Numbered from the stretch's first letter, positions 45,222-58,992 are shown. The stretch is DNA of 64,000 bases from Polyporus tsugae (GCA_024305745.1 JAHRBS010000014.1:1557501-1621500); one strand, 5' to 3'. A program made the numbers and translations. Notes: a model not told the origin generated them from the letters alone.

Positions 45222-45513
45222 GGTGGTCGACTGCAGCGGACTTGTGGCGAGGAGAGGAGGGTTCGGAGGAGGCAGTTGGTTGCAGCAATCTGATAAGATT
45301 GGCTACTTGTACTCGTACTCCTCATCTGATTAGATAACGGCGGCACATCTAAGCGTTCTGATCAGCGGTCTCAGGCTCCGACTCAGCTTTTCCCAACCTT
45401 TTCCAAATTCCGTCGTACTTTTCATTGACTTGGACTTCCCGAGCAATCGCTGAACATTTGGAGGCCATCCTATCTATCTCTGTAGATTGGGGACAAGGAT
45501 AACCCTAGTCGAC

Positions 45514-47013
45514 ATGACCGGTTCAGAACCAGAACACGTCGTGGCGTTTAAATCGTGGCTCATCGAGAACGGTGCCTGCATCCACTCTGAAGTCCATTTC
45601 GAGCCAGGTGAGTGCAAGACAGGAACAATCTCACCGACGCTTTTACGAACTGAATGAAGATTCTCGGGCACAGTTCAATCCGGGTTTAATGTAGTAGCGC
45701 GTACCGACGTACCAGCGGACTGCACCGTCGTTTCGATCCCGTTCTCGCTCGCCATCACCCCAGATGTCGCGCAGCGTGCTCTGAAGGAACTATTACGCCA
45801 TGAGCAGCAAGGCTGGAATGAACGACAACTGGAGTGCACATATATGCTCTTGCACTGGATCGTCACACCTCTCAAGTATGCCTGGCAAGTTTGTTTATCC
45901 ACTCCAGATCTCACAACCGTTGTCTGTCATGATAGTTCCAATGGGCTGAGGCACGATCCTTACCTCCGCACTCTGCCTTCTTCCGACAAACTCAGGACGC
46001 CACTTCACTTCACCGACGCAGAGCTTGCTGCTTTCCGGGGCTCGAATCTTTTTGGTGCAACGCTCGACCGAAGGCGGCAATGGGAGGCAGAATGGCAGCA
46101 GTGCAAGGACGCAGTCGCGTCCTTAAATACCCGCTGGGGCGCAGAATTCACATGGTATCCATTTCCTTTCGTCTCCACCTAAGTATAAGTCTGGCTGACA
46201 AGCGGGCTCAGGGAAAGGTACCTCTCAGCCGCGACGTACCTCTCGTCCCGTGCATTCCCGTCCACCGTCCTATCAGAGACACCCTCCCTCGTCACCACGG
46301 ACACGTCGTACCCCGTCCTCCTCCCCGGGATAGACGCACTCAACCACGCTCGCGGCCACCCCGTATCGTGGGTCGTCTCAGCCCCCTCCGCGTCCCACAC
46401 ATCCGAGTCATCTTCCACGCCTGAGCCCGAGCCGTCGATTTCGCTCGTCATCCACACCCCGACCCCGCGCGGCGCGGAGCTGCTCAACAACTACGGCCCA
46501 AAGCCGAACGCGGAGCTCATCCTCGGCTACGGCTTCTCGCTCCCCGACAACCCCGACGACACCATCGTCCTCAAGATCGGCGGGCCCTCCGCCGTCGCGG
46601 CGTCCACCTCCCCAAGGCCCTCGGCCGGATGGGAAGTCGGCCGCGACGCGCGGGGCGCGGAGCCCGTCTGGAACGCTGTGCTCTCCGCCGTGCGCGCGCA
46701 GAACACCGGGGCCGACGAGGGAGACGAAGACGAAGATGGGGGAGACACGATGGTCGAGGACGAGCTCTGCGCGGCGGACATGCTCGCGGAGATGGCGCAG
46801 GGGCTGCATGACCGCCTGCCGCCATTGCCCCCGGACTCAAACGCTTCGGACATCCGCCCAGAGGTGTTACGGATGCTCGAGCACTACCTGGAGGGACAGC
46901 GGGACATCTTGCAGAGCCTCGTCGCGTTCGCGCAGGAGAAGGAGGCGCGCGCGCTGCTGCGGGCGAAGGAGCTGGGGCTGGACATGGTTGAGGAGGAAGA
47001 GGAGGAAGAGTGA
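45514..47013 (+). CDS. SET-domain protein lysine methyltransferase (SETD6/RKM-like)
   Basis: Four exons join in phase: 45514-45607, 45674-45875, 45936-46154 and 46212-47013, giving 438 aa. SET signatures are split as usual in this class by an inserted domain: the N-part (SGFNVVARTDVPADCTVVSIPFSLAI), the insert with YMLLHWIV and LRTPLHFTDAELAAFRGSNL, then LLPGIDALNHARGHP (the D..NH motif that binds S-adenosylmethionine and substrate) and ELLNNYGPKPNAELILGYGF. A C-terminal helical region follows and ends in a run of seven Glu. Relatives methylate ribosomal proteins, elongation factors or chromatin proteins; the target here is unknown. The start is the first ATG that keeps the N-part in frame. 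Confidence 0.9.
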
Positions 47014-47113
47014 TTTTTCGGTGGGTACATGTACATGTCATACAGGGTCATACATAGATCGTGACTACTCTTCGGTAGGGGGGTATAACTTGTCTTCCAC
47101 CGCCGTATAGCGC

Positions 47114-48571
47114 TCACACAAGAAACGGCTCCAGCCCGAGGTTGTATACTTTGTTGGCATTCTCGAAGAATGCACGCTTCACAATGCCGATCGCCTGTGG
47201 TAGCGTTAGCTCCAGTTTCCGTATTGAGTTCTCCATGACCTGATCGCGCGTTAGAACATTGAGGGGGTGAAGTGAACAAGAGGTCAGTGCATCACCTCAA
47301 AGATGGCTCGTCGCGCTTGGAGTGCTCCGAGGTAGTAAGACTCCGGCCAAAAATGAGCGTCCGCTGTGGAGGCAGATTAGTTCACGACCGAGAATAGATG
47401 TAGGGCATGAGACGTACTTGACCACATGATCTTGTTCGTGGGTGCGAGCTCGAGAACCTGCCTCAGGACCTCTCGTTGTCCGTCCGGACTCACGAAGGGG
47501 AAGATCTCTCCGAAGTCGAGGAACACATTGTCATACATCGCCGTGAGGTAGCCAGCCTCTCGGGTGTACGGGTAGCTGGAGTGCAGCAAAACGATTGTCG
47601 TGTTCGGATACGCCTCGATGAGTGGCTGCATAAGCGACGGAGAGGAGAGCTTCAGTGTGAGGTCGTTGTCTCCCAAACCCGTGTGGAACTGCACTGCAAA
47701 GACAGTGTCGGTGAGAATGCCGACATCCAGAGCCGACTCGACCCACCTGGCTTGCCACAATCCCCTGCTACTTTCATGGTTACGTTCACGATATAATCAT
47801 TCAGCGCCTTATCCGCGAGACGGAGGACGCCTTTCGACATGTACACCAAGACAAGGCCCATGACCAGACGCTCGATGGCATTTATATCCGGGCTTGTTGA
47901 AATATCGAGCCCCGTTCTGTAACATACGATGCTCTTGAACCCGGCCACTTCTGGATCAGCCGCGCTCGCTTGGAGAGACCTTGTCAATTCTTGTGTGAAC
48001 TCCATGAGCAGCTCCGTCGGAGTCACGTTGTTCTCTGCGATCTGCTGATCGAGGAGTCGTCGCAATATGTCCTGCATAGTCCACAGTCAGTGCGTCCATT
48101 CGGAGTATTCGGAGGAGAGAACAACGCCACCTCCGCAAGCGTCTCAACGCGAACGATGCGCTTTGTCGGGCTGCCCGTCATTCGGTCGTGCCACCTGTAA
48201 TCGTATAGCTTCGACTTGTCGGCGCCGCCCAGGCCGTCGTCGATCAGGATGCACTGGATTTTCGTGGGCTCCATGCACACTCTGCAGAGCCGCTCGTAGG
48301 GCAGCGAGTTGCGGTACGCCTTCACGCACTCCCAGTCCGCGTTCGGCCCCAAGTTGAAGAGCTTGCCGAGCTGCGCCGTGGCGCGATAGCACGCCACGGT
48401 GTAGACGGCATCTTGCGTGAGCCCGCGTTCGCCCCGCGCCTCGGTGACGAGGCCCTCGAACGGGAATGCGTTTTTGTTCTCCTCACGCAGGATCGCGTGG
48501 GCGTGGTTGTCGATTGAGGGGTAGGAGAACACCACGATTGAGAGCTCCGAGAGGTCCTTGTTCACGTCCAT
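47114..48571 (-). CDS. Amidohydrolase-family metal-dependent hydrolase (FluG N-terminal-like)
   Basis: Five exons join in phase: 48131-48571, 47747-48071, 47418-47693, 47296-47363 and 47114-47239, giving 411 aa. SIDNHAHAIL near the N-terminus gives the metal-binding HxH (H23, H25). Later family blocks are KIQCILIDDGL, GFKSIVCYRTGLDI, VQFHTGLGDND (a third metal His), TIVLLHSSYPYTREAGYL and NKIMWSTDAHFWPESYYL, where the final Asp sits. This order is that of the amidohydrolase-2 family and of the N-terminal half of FluG-type proteins; there is no glutamine-synthetase-like half. Substrate unknown. The first intron uses a GTGGCG donor. A few residues at the start may be wrong, as an upstream exon cannot be excluded. 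Confidence 0.86.
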
Positions 48572-48804
48572 ACAGAATTACAGCTGATCGACAACATGGA
48601 ACAAATATTAGGATGAGGTCAGAAATGGGACTACTTTGCTTACTTACAGGCCGTCCAGTGGACGTCGACGGTGTCGCGGGAAGTGGCTCACTGGCTGGGC
48701 ATCGTGGGCTCATTGGTTGTGAGATTAGCCTTCAAATTGAACTTACGTGACCGTCTCCTCACTCAAATTTCAGAGGTAATATACAGTACGTTTTAACGAG
48801 ACCA

Positions 48805-48876
48805 TCTCTGTTAGTATATCGGTTAGTACACGCGCCTGTCACGCGCGAAAGCGGGGTTCGACTCCCCGACAGAGAG
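48805..48876 (+). tRNA. tRNA-Asp (anticodon GUC)
   Basis: A 72-nt cloverleaf without intron. The acceptor stem TCTCTGT pairs perfectly with ACAGAGA (48869-48875). The D stem is GTA/TAC, the anticodon stem CGCGC/GCGCG with loop CTGTCAC (anticodon GTC at 48838-48840), and the T stem CGGGG/CCCCG with loop TTCGACT. The discriminator base is G, as expected for tRNA-Asp. Internal A- and B-box sequences (TAGTATATCGG and GGTTCGACTCC) are in place. Confidence 0.96.
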
Positions 48877-48894
48877 TATCATGCCGGCTACAGC

Positions 48895-48899
48895 TTTTT
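48895..48899 (+). terminator. RNA polymerase III terminator of tRNA-Asp
   Basis: A run of five T lies 19 nt after the tRNA 3' end, the standard stop signal for polymerase III. Confidence 0.75.
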
Positions 48900-49218
48900 C
48901 TAACTCAAGAAGTGTGCCTCACAGAGGCAGTCAAACAAGTCAAGGATAGGCAAACGACTATCGATTGCGCTGCAATGACCTGCAATGTACTTCGAGGCTG
49001 TGCGACGCATCTTGAGAACGGCTTCGCAATGAGATATAGCGAGAGGACTGTCTCGCTGCGACAAGTACTCCGACTTGTAAAAGGGATACGTCTGAACCAG
49101 GGTTATAATACATGATGAGTGAATCACATTGAAGATCCAAACAAGACATCTAGGACATGTTGCATGCATCGATTGCCACCAATATTGAACATACGTCCAC
49201 TAGAAGCAGCGAGCGGCA
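48900..49218. other. Intergenic; no gene recognised
   Basis: This lies between the tRNA and the stop codon of the isochorismatase-like gene. Nothing beyond the likely 3' end of that gene is seen. Confidence 0.5.
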
Positions 49219-50011
49219 TCACAGCGGCGCGGGCAAACCAGACGGCGTTCCATTCGCCACGGCCGCATCGTGTGCGCGCGCGAGGAATCCGTATTCAGGC
49301 AAATACCTGACACAGCGCGTCCAGGAAAAATCGGTGAGTATTGGCCGCGTGCTGAAGAAAGATGCAGCATAACCCACGTGTCGAAGAACGGCAGCATCTC
49401 CTTCGCCCCAGGCGTGTTCCGCCAATCCCGCATCAGCTCACAGGCCACCGCGAACATCGACAGCACTTGCACCCCCGCCGCGCGCATGCGGTCGTTCGCG
49501 TCGCTCGCCGTCTTCTCGTTGAACGTCCCGGACGCGTCGCTGTTCGCGAACACGGTGTACCCGGCGCCGACGAGCGAGAGCGCGAGGAACGACGTGCAGA
49601 CGTCCGTGGTGATGCCCCCGATGATGACCTGCCTCTTCCCGGTCGCCTCGACGGCGGCGCGGAAGTCGGCGTTGTCCCATGCGTTGACCTCGCCGTTGCG
49701 TTTGATGAATGGCGCGGAGGGGTGCATAGCGACGACCTCTGCAGGAAGTGGCCCATTGGGCCCTAGGTGCGCGATTTGTCAATGTAAGTAGATATGGGAG
49801 TTGGAGACACCAGAAGTCATGCACCTGTTTCCGCGCTAGTTGTGAGAATAGTAGGCACACCGAAAACTTTGCCTAGTGCGGCATGGGCGAGGATGCTGCT
49901 CTTCATCTCAGCTGGCGAGCGGTCGCGCACGAGGTGGAAGAGGCCCTCTTGGTGATCAACGACGAGCAGGACGGCGTTGTCCTTGTCGATCCTTTCGTAC
50001 TGGAACGGCAT
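49219..50011 (-). CDS. Isochorismatase-like hydrolase (YcaC type)
   Basis: Three exons join in phase: 49825-50011, 49378-49762 and 49219-49306, giving 219 aa. The sequence VLLVVDHQEGLFHLVRD supplies the catalytic Asp (D19), and GGITTDVCTSF supplies the nucleophilic Cys (C118). FGVPTILTTSAETGPNGPL and VNAWDNADF are the YcaC-type blocks; this subgroup forms ring-shaped multimers and its natural substrate is unknown. The last splice restores FFDTYLPEYGFLARAHDAAV. The start at 50011 is the first true ATG; a TATA box lies about 150 nt upstream. It is cytosolic, with no targeting signal. Confidence 0.92.
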
Positions 50012-50158
50012 GTCTGGTGGATGCAAGATGAGCGTTGGGCAGATGAGCGCAATGGAACTATGCTTACTGATACCTTCGCGTTGGGATAACGAGAGCTAGG
50101 TGTGTGCGGAGAGTGGTAGAACAAGCAATGGTGCTCCGGTCAGTCTACCATCTCTCTC

Positions 50159-50165
50159 TTATATA
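50159..50165 (-). promoter_or_regulatory. TATA box of the isochorismatase-like gene
   Basis: On the minus strand this reads TATATAA, about 150 nt before the ATG, next to a GA-rich (CT-rich on plus) tract. The assignment rests on consensus and distance. Confidence 0.5.
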
Positions 50166-50938
50166 CCTCCTCAACTGACCACGACCTACCTCATCGACCG
50201 CCGGGGGCCATCACTTACTTTGCACACCGCCTGACCGCCGACTGTGCCCGGATCACAACCCGTCGTCCAATACGAAAATGAAGGCCTGTCGTGCCTATGG
50301 TCCTCCCCAGGTAAGGCAGGAGCACAATGCACCCGCTGTCGCCAAGATAGTCCACGACCCTTTCTTACGCCCGCCACTCCCGAGGACGCCGTGCCACCGC
50401 CGTATATCGTTCCGTTGCCACCATCCGATCAAATTCCGTTCAAGGTATTTCAATCAGTGTAGACCAGTGTGGACACAGAACTCACAGGGCGAAGGCTTCA
50501 TGGACGGCGATTGAACGGTCGGGCTCAATATGTTGTCGGGATGTTGGTGAGGTCTCTCCGAACAGCGCGGCACCGGGGAAGCCTGCTGAATGCGAAGCAG
50601 ATACGTTGACAGCATGCAAGATATTGATAAATGAGTCCACTGCCTTAAATTGGAAGCGGAGACACACACCTCAAGTCACATCTGTGCCGTTGTTCCCAAA
50701 GCCAGGTCGTAGCGCACACCATTGGCAATGGGACCAAGCCCCGCTCCATGGAATCGGCTTCGTTCAGTGAGGTCTACAGTTGGTCAAGCTCATGAGCAGT
50801 CCTCTAGAGTCAATACAAACCATTTGAGGTTGCAGGACATCACATAGTTCTCCGCAGTACTATCTGCACGCCCGTAGAGAGGGATAAAGTTACAACAACC
50901 ATACCGGTAGATGACACAGACACAGTACAGTACAACGC
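50166..50938. other. Intergenic; no gene recognised
   Basis: Upstream flank of the isochorismatase-like gene and 3' flank of the DIM1 gene. Short frames are present but none is supported. Confidence 0.5.
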
Positions 50939-52201
<1,263 letters not shown>

Positions 52202-52825
52202 GGTTCAAATGCAAAAAGCCTGCCACTTGGTCGACAACGAGGGTGGGGGTTGGAGAACTGGCGAGAGCTCGCGCCGTGCCAAGCAGGAAGAAATTGCTGT
52301 CGCGCGCCACAGGCGCCGCTTGGGCGCCACACAACCTAGGCCTCTTCAGTGTGGACTTTCAAGTCACCCTATGCCTCGGCCAGGCGATAGATTTTCGTTA
52401 CAATCTCCGCCCGCACTGGCAACGGCTTTCTTCGGAGGCATACTGCCAAATTTTATACAAACCTCAGTCATACGCAACCTCTGCACAGGAGGAATGCAGT
52501 GTTCGACAACGAGCATGTGTAGCCAGCATGCTGCGTGCCTATAAATACGTACAGTACCATCGTGCGCGTACACCACCATCCACAGCTTGTCCACAGAACA
52601 GTACACACAACATCACATATGCATCGGTACTTATATGCCGTTACCGGGGTAACGACAGAATAACATTACTTTCACAGTAGTCGCTACATGCCATCATAGC
52701 ACTATAGCCAACACACAACATCGTCATCCGAATTATCACATACATACATATCAAAAGCGACAGCAAAAGTTGGGCAACACACCAACAGCAAACCGTCACT
52801 GGCAGCTCCCTGGTCTCCATTCTCT
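52202..52825. other. Intergenic; no gene recognised
   Basis: Upstream flank of DIM1 and 3' flank of the membrane-protein gene. The sequence is AT-richer around 52600-52800, with short ACATACATACATAT-like repeats, as expected for a 3' end. Confidence 0.5.
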
Positions 52826-54957
52826 CTAAGACCAAGTGTCCGTACTCCCGGAGCCGAGGCTCCGCTTCGACGTCTGCACCTCGACGTCGTAGATCGCCGG
52901 CCTGTCGATGTCCAAAAAGTCCCAGTTGGTGTCCTTCACGACCACGTTCACGCCGCCGCCGCTACTCAGCTCGCTGAACGCGCTCGGCGCGCGTTGGATC
53001 GGGCTCGGCTCGCTCGGATGTAGCTTCTTCTCCATGTCGTCAGTCGCGAACACGTCCGCGTCGAAGTCAGACTCGAGGAGGACCTGCTCGACGTGGAGGT
53101 AGTGCGCGAGACCCCTGCCGAAGCCCTTCCAGCAGACGACCGCGAAGACGAGGGCGCTGCACTGAACGAGGAGCGAGACGGTGGTCATGGCCGCGAAGAA
53201 GGGCCACTCGACGAACGTCCAGGCGTACACTTGCGCGTCAAACATGCCGCCCCCAGAGACGAGGTAGAGCAGGTTAAGGACGACGAAGCAGACCATGAGC
53301 CAGGGGAGCTCACGGCGGATCGCGAACCAACCCTGTGCAGAGGGCGACTCAGTTTTCGATGCTCGCGCGCCGAGCATCAGGTTGGGAAGGGGCTTACCAT
53401 GACCATCCAGGGGACTAGCGTCTGGAAAATATCAAAAGTGAGGAAGCTGTATCGACGTCATCAGGGAGGCGCAAACATACCACAATCGAGAAGACGGCAA
53501 TAGCATAGTAAAGCTCAGGGTGCATAGCGAGCCTCGCAATGGAGCTGTTCCGCAGCTGGTCGAGCCAGAGGGCGGTCGCGGTGAGCGTGAAGAAGAGCGA
53601 AAGCTCAGTGAACATGCTGTTGAGCAAGAAGAACTGCCAGACAGTCAATCAGCTTCCGTCGATCCTCCAACTGGGGCAAAATATTCGACACCCACTTTGT
53701 ATCGGCGCATGACACCGGGCGGGGGCATCACGCGACGTATTGTGGAGATGCGGTAGCCCTTGACTATGCGCCAGGCCAGGAAGGACGTGGAGATCAGAGC
53801 CGTGAAGTGCAGGACGAGCTCCGGAATCTGAAGCGCGACGCGTGTCGTGAAGTACTGCGAAAGGACGTCGAAGTGACATGGGGTGGCCGGGTCCACGATC
53901 AGCGTGTTGTACCGGAACTGAACGTCATACGTCCGCCATAACGTGTAGCTCGCCCACCCCGTTTGGAGCACCCGAGTGAACACGACCGTCCAGCTATGAT
54001 TTTCACAATCGTCACAAGACCATCGTTTGGTGGTTTTAGCCATGACACTCACATGTGTGGGATAGAGTTGTAGAGGATCTGTTCGTAAATTGTCAGCGGT
54101 GAGGCTGTAAACGGGAGAGTACCTGGACGCACCCCAAACGAAGACATGGCGAGCAGCCAGAACTGTGCAGCAATCAAGGCGAGGTCCTCCCTCCAAGAAT
54201 TATCGAGACTATGTTCACAGCGCATGAGACCCAAACAGCCCGTAAAACAGCGAGGATGGCATACATTCGCAGGGGGTACTCGAGCGTGCGTGCGCAAGTC
54301 CTCGAGAACATCACTTGCTCGTTCCCGTTGTTGTACGTTAGCTGGACGCCGACCACATTCTCGTCGGCATCCTTGACGGGTTCCAACGAAGAATCGTCAG
54401 CCGCTCGCCGAACAAGGACCTAGCACACCACGCCATCGTCTATGTAAGAGGGGGAGGATGCTGGAACAACACAGATGACCACGCACCGATGAACCAGAAC
54501 CCTCCACGTCCGACAGAAACCGCTCCACCAGAGCCCCGGTAACGTTGTAGTTTGCATTCGGATCCGTCGTGTAGACCGTCTCGCAGTCCTTGAAGACCGT
54601 CCCGAGCGGAATGGCGGTGCAGAGTTTGAGGTCGAAATTGTTCCCGACGCGGAAGAGGCGGGCGACTTCGTTGTTCGGGACGTCGGCCGTGTACACAACG
54701 TCATTGATGAACTTGAACGAGCTCGCGTCCTCCGAATAGATGAACGCCGCAGTGAGCCCCTGCGCGACGCAGTGGATCACACTGATGAGGAAGAACGCGA
54801 GGGTGTGCGGGGTAAGGGTGATGCGAGCTAACTGGATGCACGCGCGAAACTCGTCGGTACGAGGGCCGAAGAAGAAGTGGGTAGTAGGAGCACTCACCGC
54901 GGACTTGAGATGGATATAGTATCTTTGTCTCCTGCTCGGCGTGGTCGACGTCGACAT
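52826..54957 (-). CDS. Multi-pass membrane protein of unknown function
   Basis: Proposed exons: 54487-54957, 54231-54419, 54133-54186, 54053-54078, 53696-53993, 53481-53633, 53398-53421 and 52826-53332, giving 573 aa in phase. The second join is weak: it uses a 44-nt intron with donor GTCTCA, and a small indel or another exon limit is possible there. The start, FFFGPRTDEFRACIQLARITLTPHTLAFFLISVIH, leads into a first membrane helix; a lumenal or outside domain follows (about 70-225), with one NxT site and cysteines in pairs. Several further hydrophobic segments occur to about residue 485. The C-terminal tail is soluble, with Glu/Ser-rich sequence. I do not recognise a named family. It may be a membrane sensor or carrier, but nothing shows this directly. 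Confidence 0.72.
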
Positions 54958-56326
54958 GACGCGAGACCAGACCGAAGGAAACAGAGGTCCAGAAAACGAG
55001 ACAGACTATCAAAGCCCAGAAGACCAACACAAGCTGCAAGCAGGGACGAGCCGTAGTAGAACGAATTCGAAACGAAAGAAAAAGCCCCAGAAGGTCCAGC
55101 CTAGGAGGGGAAAGCTCAGGGAAAGCCAGGGGAAAGCTCCCAAGGACGCACGGTCGTGCGTTAAGAACGAGCTAAGGGAGAAAACGGTGGTGTCTCGGCT
55201 AGGAAATTGATGGAATTTGTGTGGCAGACAGTAACGGTGGCGATGAGATCTTTGCTCCTGGTCTTGATGGTGGACTGCAGATGGACAGGGCCAAGTATAC
55301 TTACGCACCGCGGCGGGACCAGGCTAGCAAACGCAAGGGCGTCGGGCACACGACCATTGTGCAGGCATCGAATATATGCGAAGACCGAAGACCAACTTGT
55401 TGTGACGGGAGAGATGAGCGCCATGGTTGCTACGTATGGTAAACGCGGAAATAAGACAGCGAGATGTTCAGAAGCTGAGAACATGGCTCTCACCCAGAAC
55501 AGATGGCTCGCACGCCAACATCTCGTCCCTCCCACTGCCAGCTTTTACTTGAACTTCCGCCGGGCCGTCAGAGCGCTCCCGGTGATAAGAGGCGAGAGAC
55601 GTTGGTTTGGGACCGGATCATCACGACGACAACGTCATATCAAATGCGATGCGTCGTTGGTCGCAGTGCGGCAGTGCCCAAGGCAGGAACACGAGATCGT
55701 CGCGCCGCGCGGATGGCAGTGACTGGCTCAGGCCCAACCAGGGCCCGACTCTCTCCTGACTCCCAAGAAGCAGTTTGCCGCAGGCTCCCGATCGCCCAAG
55801 AATCGAGATCTTATTGTGTGGAAGGCCAGTCGAAGGGGAAATCTGTCTGAGCTTGGGAGAGGTCGTCAAGGCTGAAGCTCAAGCGTCGACCGTGGTGGTG
55901 GGGAAGAAAATGTCGCGGGTGCGAGACGCCGCATGTATGCGGGCGAGGCGAGGGACACGAACAAAAAGCATCCCAATCTGGGAGGGGACCGTACCATAAC
56001 GAGGGCCCCGATATAATCATGTCAGACGCTCCGGCCTCACACCCCGGACGCTATGAGCGCCAGCGACTGTCCAAGTGAGTCGTAAGTAGAAGTCGGCTAT
56101 AGCCAGCTACCGGCGAGCGTAGACTCAGACAGTCGGACTCACACTATGTTGTACTGTTTCCAACACCTGTGTAATGCCGAGCAAAAGCAGTACTAGTCTA
56201 GTGCCTAAACCAAGGTATTTGTCTAATCGGAGCACTAGTCCTACGCTTATATGAGCACTTCCAGTCTAGATATACGAATACTTATACGACGACATCCTTC
56301 AAACTGAGACCGATAACGGTTTGTTC
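54958..56326. other. Intergenic; no gene recognised
   Basis: About 1.4 kb between two minus-strand genes. Open plus-strand frames here (such as 55207-55722) show no motif or splice logic. The left part should hold the promoter of the membrane-protein gene. Confidence 0.45.
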
Positions 56327-58109
56327 TCAGTTAAGATCGAATCCAGCGGTGTGCAACAGGGTTGCGAACTGCGACCATGCCGAGCTACTCAGCAAAACGC
56401 CGTGACTGCGAATGCAAACATATGGGATTCTTACCTGAACCTTAGCAATAGACTTGATCTGATCGAAGTCGTACCCGTCGCGGTCGCTCAAGTCGCCTAC
56501 ATCCGAGGGCACAAGTGAGAATGTAGGTACGTGCATGCGGGTGGACACAGACAACGCACCGCTGTTGTGGTACATAGGATCCGCGATGGGACCAGCACGT
56601 TCGAAGACCTGAGTGGCAGGGAAGCCGTTCTGGTGGAAGCTCTAGATACAACCATATCCTGTTAACACCGACACCGTGATAAGCCGGAGATTGTACTCGC
56701 CTGGTGGTCACTGCAGCACGCCTACGTCGGCACGAAGGGATCGTCAACACACTTCTGAATCATCGACCATTCACACCATTGTGGACACTCACCGGCGTGA
56801 AGCCCACCTTCAGTTCTGGGCTGTAGATGGAAGAAAGGTTGGCGACGAGCTGCGTGACCTCGGGCGTGCCAATGCTACAAATCGAAACCATGAGCCATCG
56901 CACCCCCAGAAACCTGAAGCAAGGACTGGCGCGTACATGTCAGGAAGTCCAAGCTGTGGTGGCTCACCGGCGGCATGGTAGCCGAGCATGTCCGCCTGGA
57001 TCATAAGCGTCAGGTCGGCCTTCTGCTCGTACAGCTCGCGTGCATAGTAGCGTGAGCCGTAGAGGCCCTGCTCCTCGCCCGCGAACGCGACCAGCTGAAC
57101 GTTCTTCCTGAACTTGAGCCCCTTGCGTGCGATGACGCGAGCAATGCCGAGGAGTGCCGTGGTGCCCGATCCGTCGTCGTCCCCACCGGGCGCACGTACG
57201 CTCCCAAACGACCCACGGCTATCGTAGTGGGCGCTGATAAGGACAGTCTCCGTCGTGTTCTCCGAGCCTTCATAGAGGCTGCGCGCCAGACCAGCCGTTA
57301 GTAAGCTTGTGTTCCTCCGCGTGCCCGAGGGAGGAGACGCACCAGACGACATTCGGCGCGAAGCCAGTCAAGAACGGTTTGAGCGTGCAGCTCGCGCCGT
57401 GCGCCTCGAAGTTCGCCTTGAGCCAGTCCGCAGCGATAAGGACGCCCTTGGAGAAGGAGTGCCGCGAGACGATCTCCGACTGCGGGCTCTCACCCGTGAG
57501 GTAGCGGACGTCGGCGCGGAGCTGCGGGACGGAGATGTTGCTCACGATCGAGGCGATGACGGGGTTGAACTTGAGGCCCGCGAGGATGTCCTTCACGCGC
57601 TCGACAGCCTTGGTTGGCACCGGGACGAGGGGGACCGGAGCGGGCGGAAGGGGCGATGCCTTCCAGAAACGGGGCAGGTGGAGGTCGAGCGTGAGCGCAG
57701 TGTTGGGGTCGACGGAGATGAGGGCAGAGGTGGGGGTATGGAGAAGGAGCTTCGCTGCGTTCTGGTTGCTGAAAACCGTCTGCTGGCTATCCGTGGGGAC
57801 TGCAGCGGGGACGGAGAGGCGGGAGAAGAAGGCGTTGAACTCGTCCTGGAAGGCAGGAGGCTTGATCGACGAGTCCACGGCCTGATGTTGCAGCCAGACG
57901 AGCTGCTGAACGTCCTCAGTGAGCTGCACCGCGGTGCCCGAGCTCAGGTGCGCTGCGGCCTCCGAAACACAGACGTAATCGTCGGTGATGAAGACATCGT
58001 GCTGGCCGTGTGTTCCGTAGTAATACTGGGACAAGCAAGATTCAGAGACCTGCGGGGTATAGGGGGTAACTAGGAGAAGGGAAAGGGGAGCAACGGCGTT
58101 GAGCAGCAT
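56327..58109 (-). CDS. Secreted M28-family zinc aminopeptidase
   Basis: Seven exons join in phase: 57343-58109, 56937-57278, 56793-56874, 56701-56721, 56560-56641, 56435-56496 and 56327-56368, giving 465 aa. A hydrophobic signal peptide covers about residues 1-20. The co-catalytic zinc site is complete: H273 in ISAHYDS, Asp in DDDGSGT (289-291), the Glu pair in FAGEEQGLYGS (324-325), Asp in QADMLGYH, and the last His in ACCSDHQSFH. A long N-terminal prodomain precedes it. Such enzymes release N-terminal residues from peptides outside the cell or in the vacuole. The intron at 56642-56700 starts with GC (GCGAGT) instead of GT, and only this reading restores DHQSFHQNGFPATQVFE. Exon 4 is 21 nt. 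Confidence 0.92.
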
Positions 58110-58992
58110 GGTGAGAGCGATGCTCGTCGTCGTTGAGAACGACGAGCGAAGCTTATCCGACAGCGAGTGGCAGCGTGGGACCTCCGGCCCGACCGGCCCG
58201 AAGAGGAGCTGGATCCTTACGCGTGAGGTTGATTAACGTTGATTACTTAGCTTACGACTTATAATTACTGGACAGGCTGGAATTCAGCTTGATGCCAGGG
58301 ACAGCTGTTATCGCCCCAAGTTCGGCGTCGTGAGTAGTACCAACCATTGGCCACCAACGAACCACTCACAACAGACTCCCATAGGTCTTGAATTTCTACC
58401 AGGGCAACCATGATGACCGACCTACTGGCACGACACCGACTTCTGTAACCAACCGAAGCTAAGAGTCTTAGACTTCAGAGTTGTTGTTTGTACACGGCGT
58501 GTATCCCAAGACCGCGCAGGCCGCGACCGACGGACACTAATCGAAATCCCTAAGGGCCTGGTGCGCCGGGTGCCATGCAGGACAGCATGTCACGGCCTGT
58601 GCCATCTGGGGATGCTTCCCGTGTTAGTAACTATCACTCGAGCTCTTCTTGAACGATCTCATCATGCCACCAGGATACTGCGAATACCAACTCCCACGTC
58701 GCCTCAGGTTTCGACTACTTACATCTGTCCGAGTCGTCATTCGGAACTGATACTTATACTATACTTAGTTTGACTTGGTCTATATATCCCACTCACCGAG
58801 GACACAGACCTTTATGCCCAAGTTGCACTCCTCAGGCTGGCACGGAATCTACGGATGCTTGCCACTTGCTTGGTAATTCTTCTCACCTCCCTCGGCCCCC
58901 AGTCTCAGTGGTCAAGCTCCCCTTCGTTTCCCGCTTGTTAGAACATACACTAACGTTGTCATTCATTATACCTTCCAACGTGTTCATCAGGA
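58110..58992. promoter_or_regulatory. Divergent region between the M28 and second DUF6533 genes
   Basis: The two genes are read away from each other. No TATA box stands out and no other gene is seen. Confidence 0.4.

Noticed and set aside
46571..47041. Minus-strand Arg/Pro/Ala-rich frame
   Set aside because: It is antisense to the last exon of the SET methyltransferase, which has clear family motifs; the composition is that of a GC-rich shadow.
57309..58073. Plus-strand frame of 254 aa rich in Arg, Glu, Gly and Val
   Set aside because: It is antisense to the M28 peptidase first exon; no motif.
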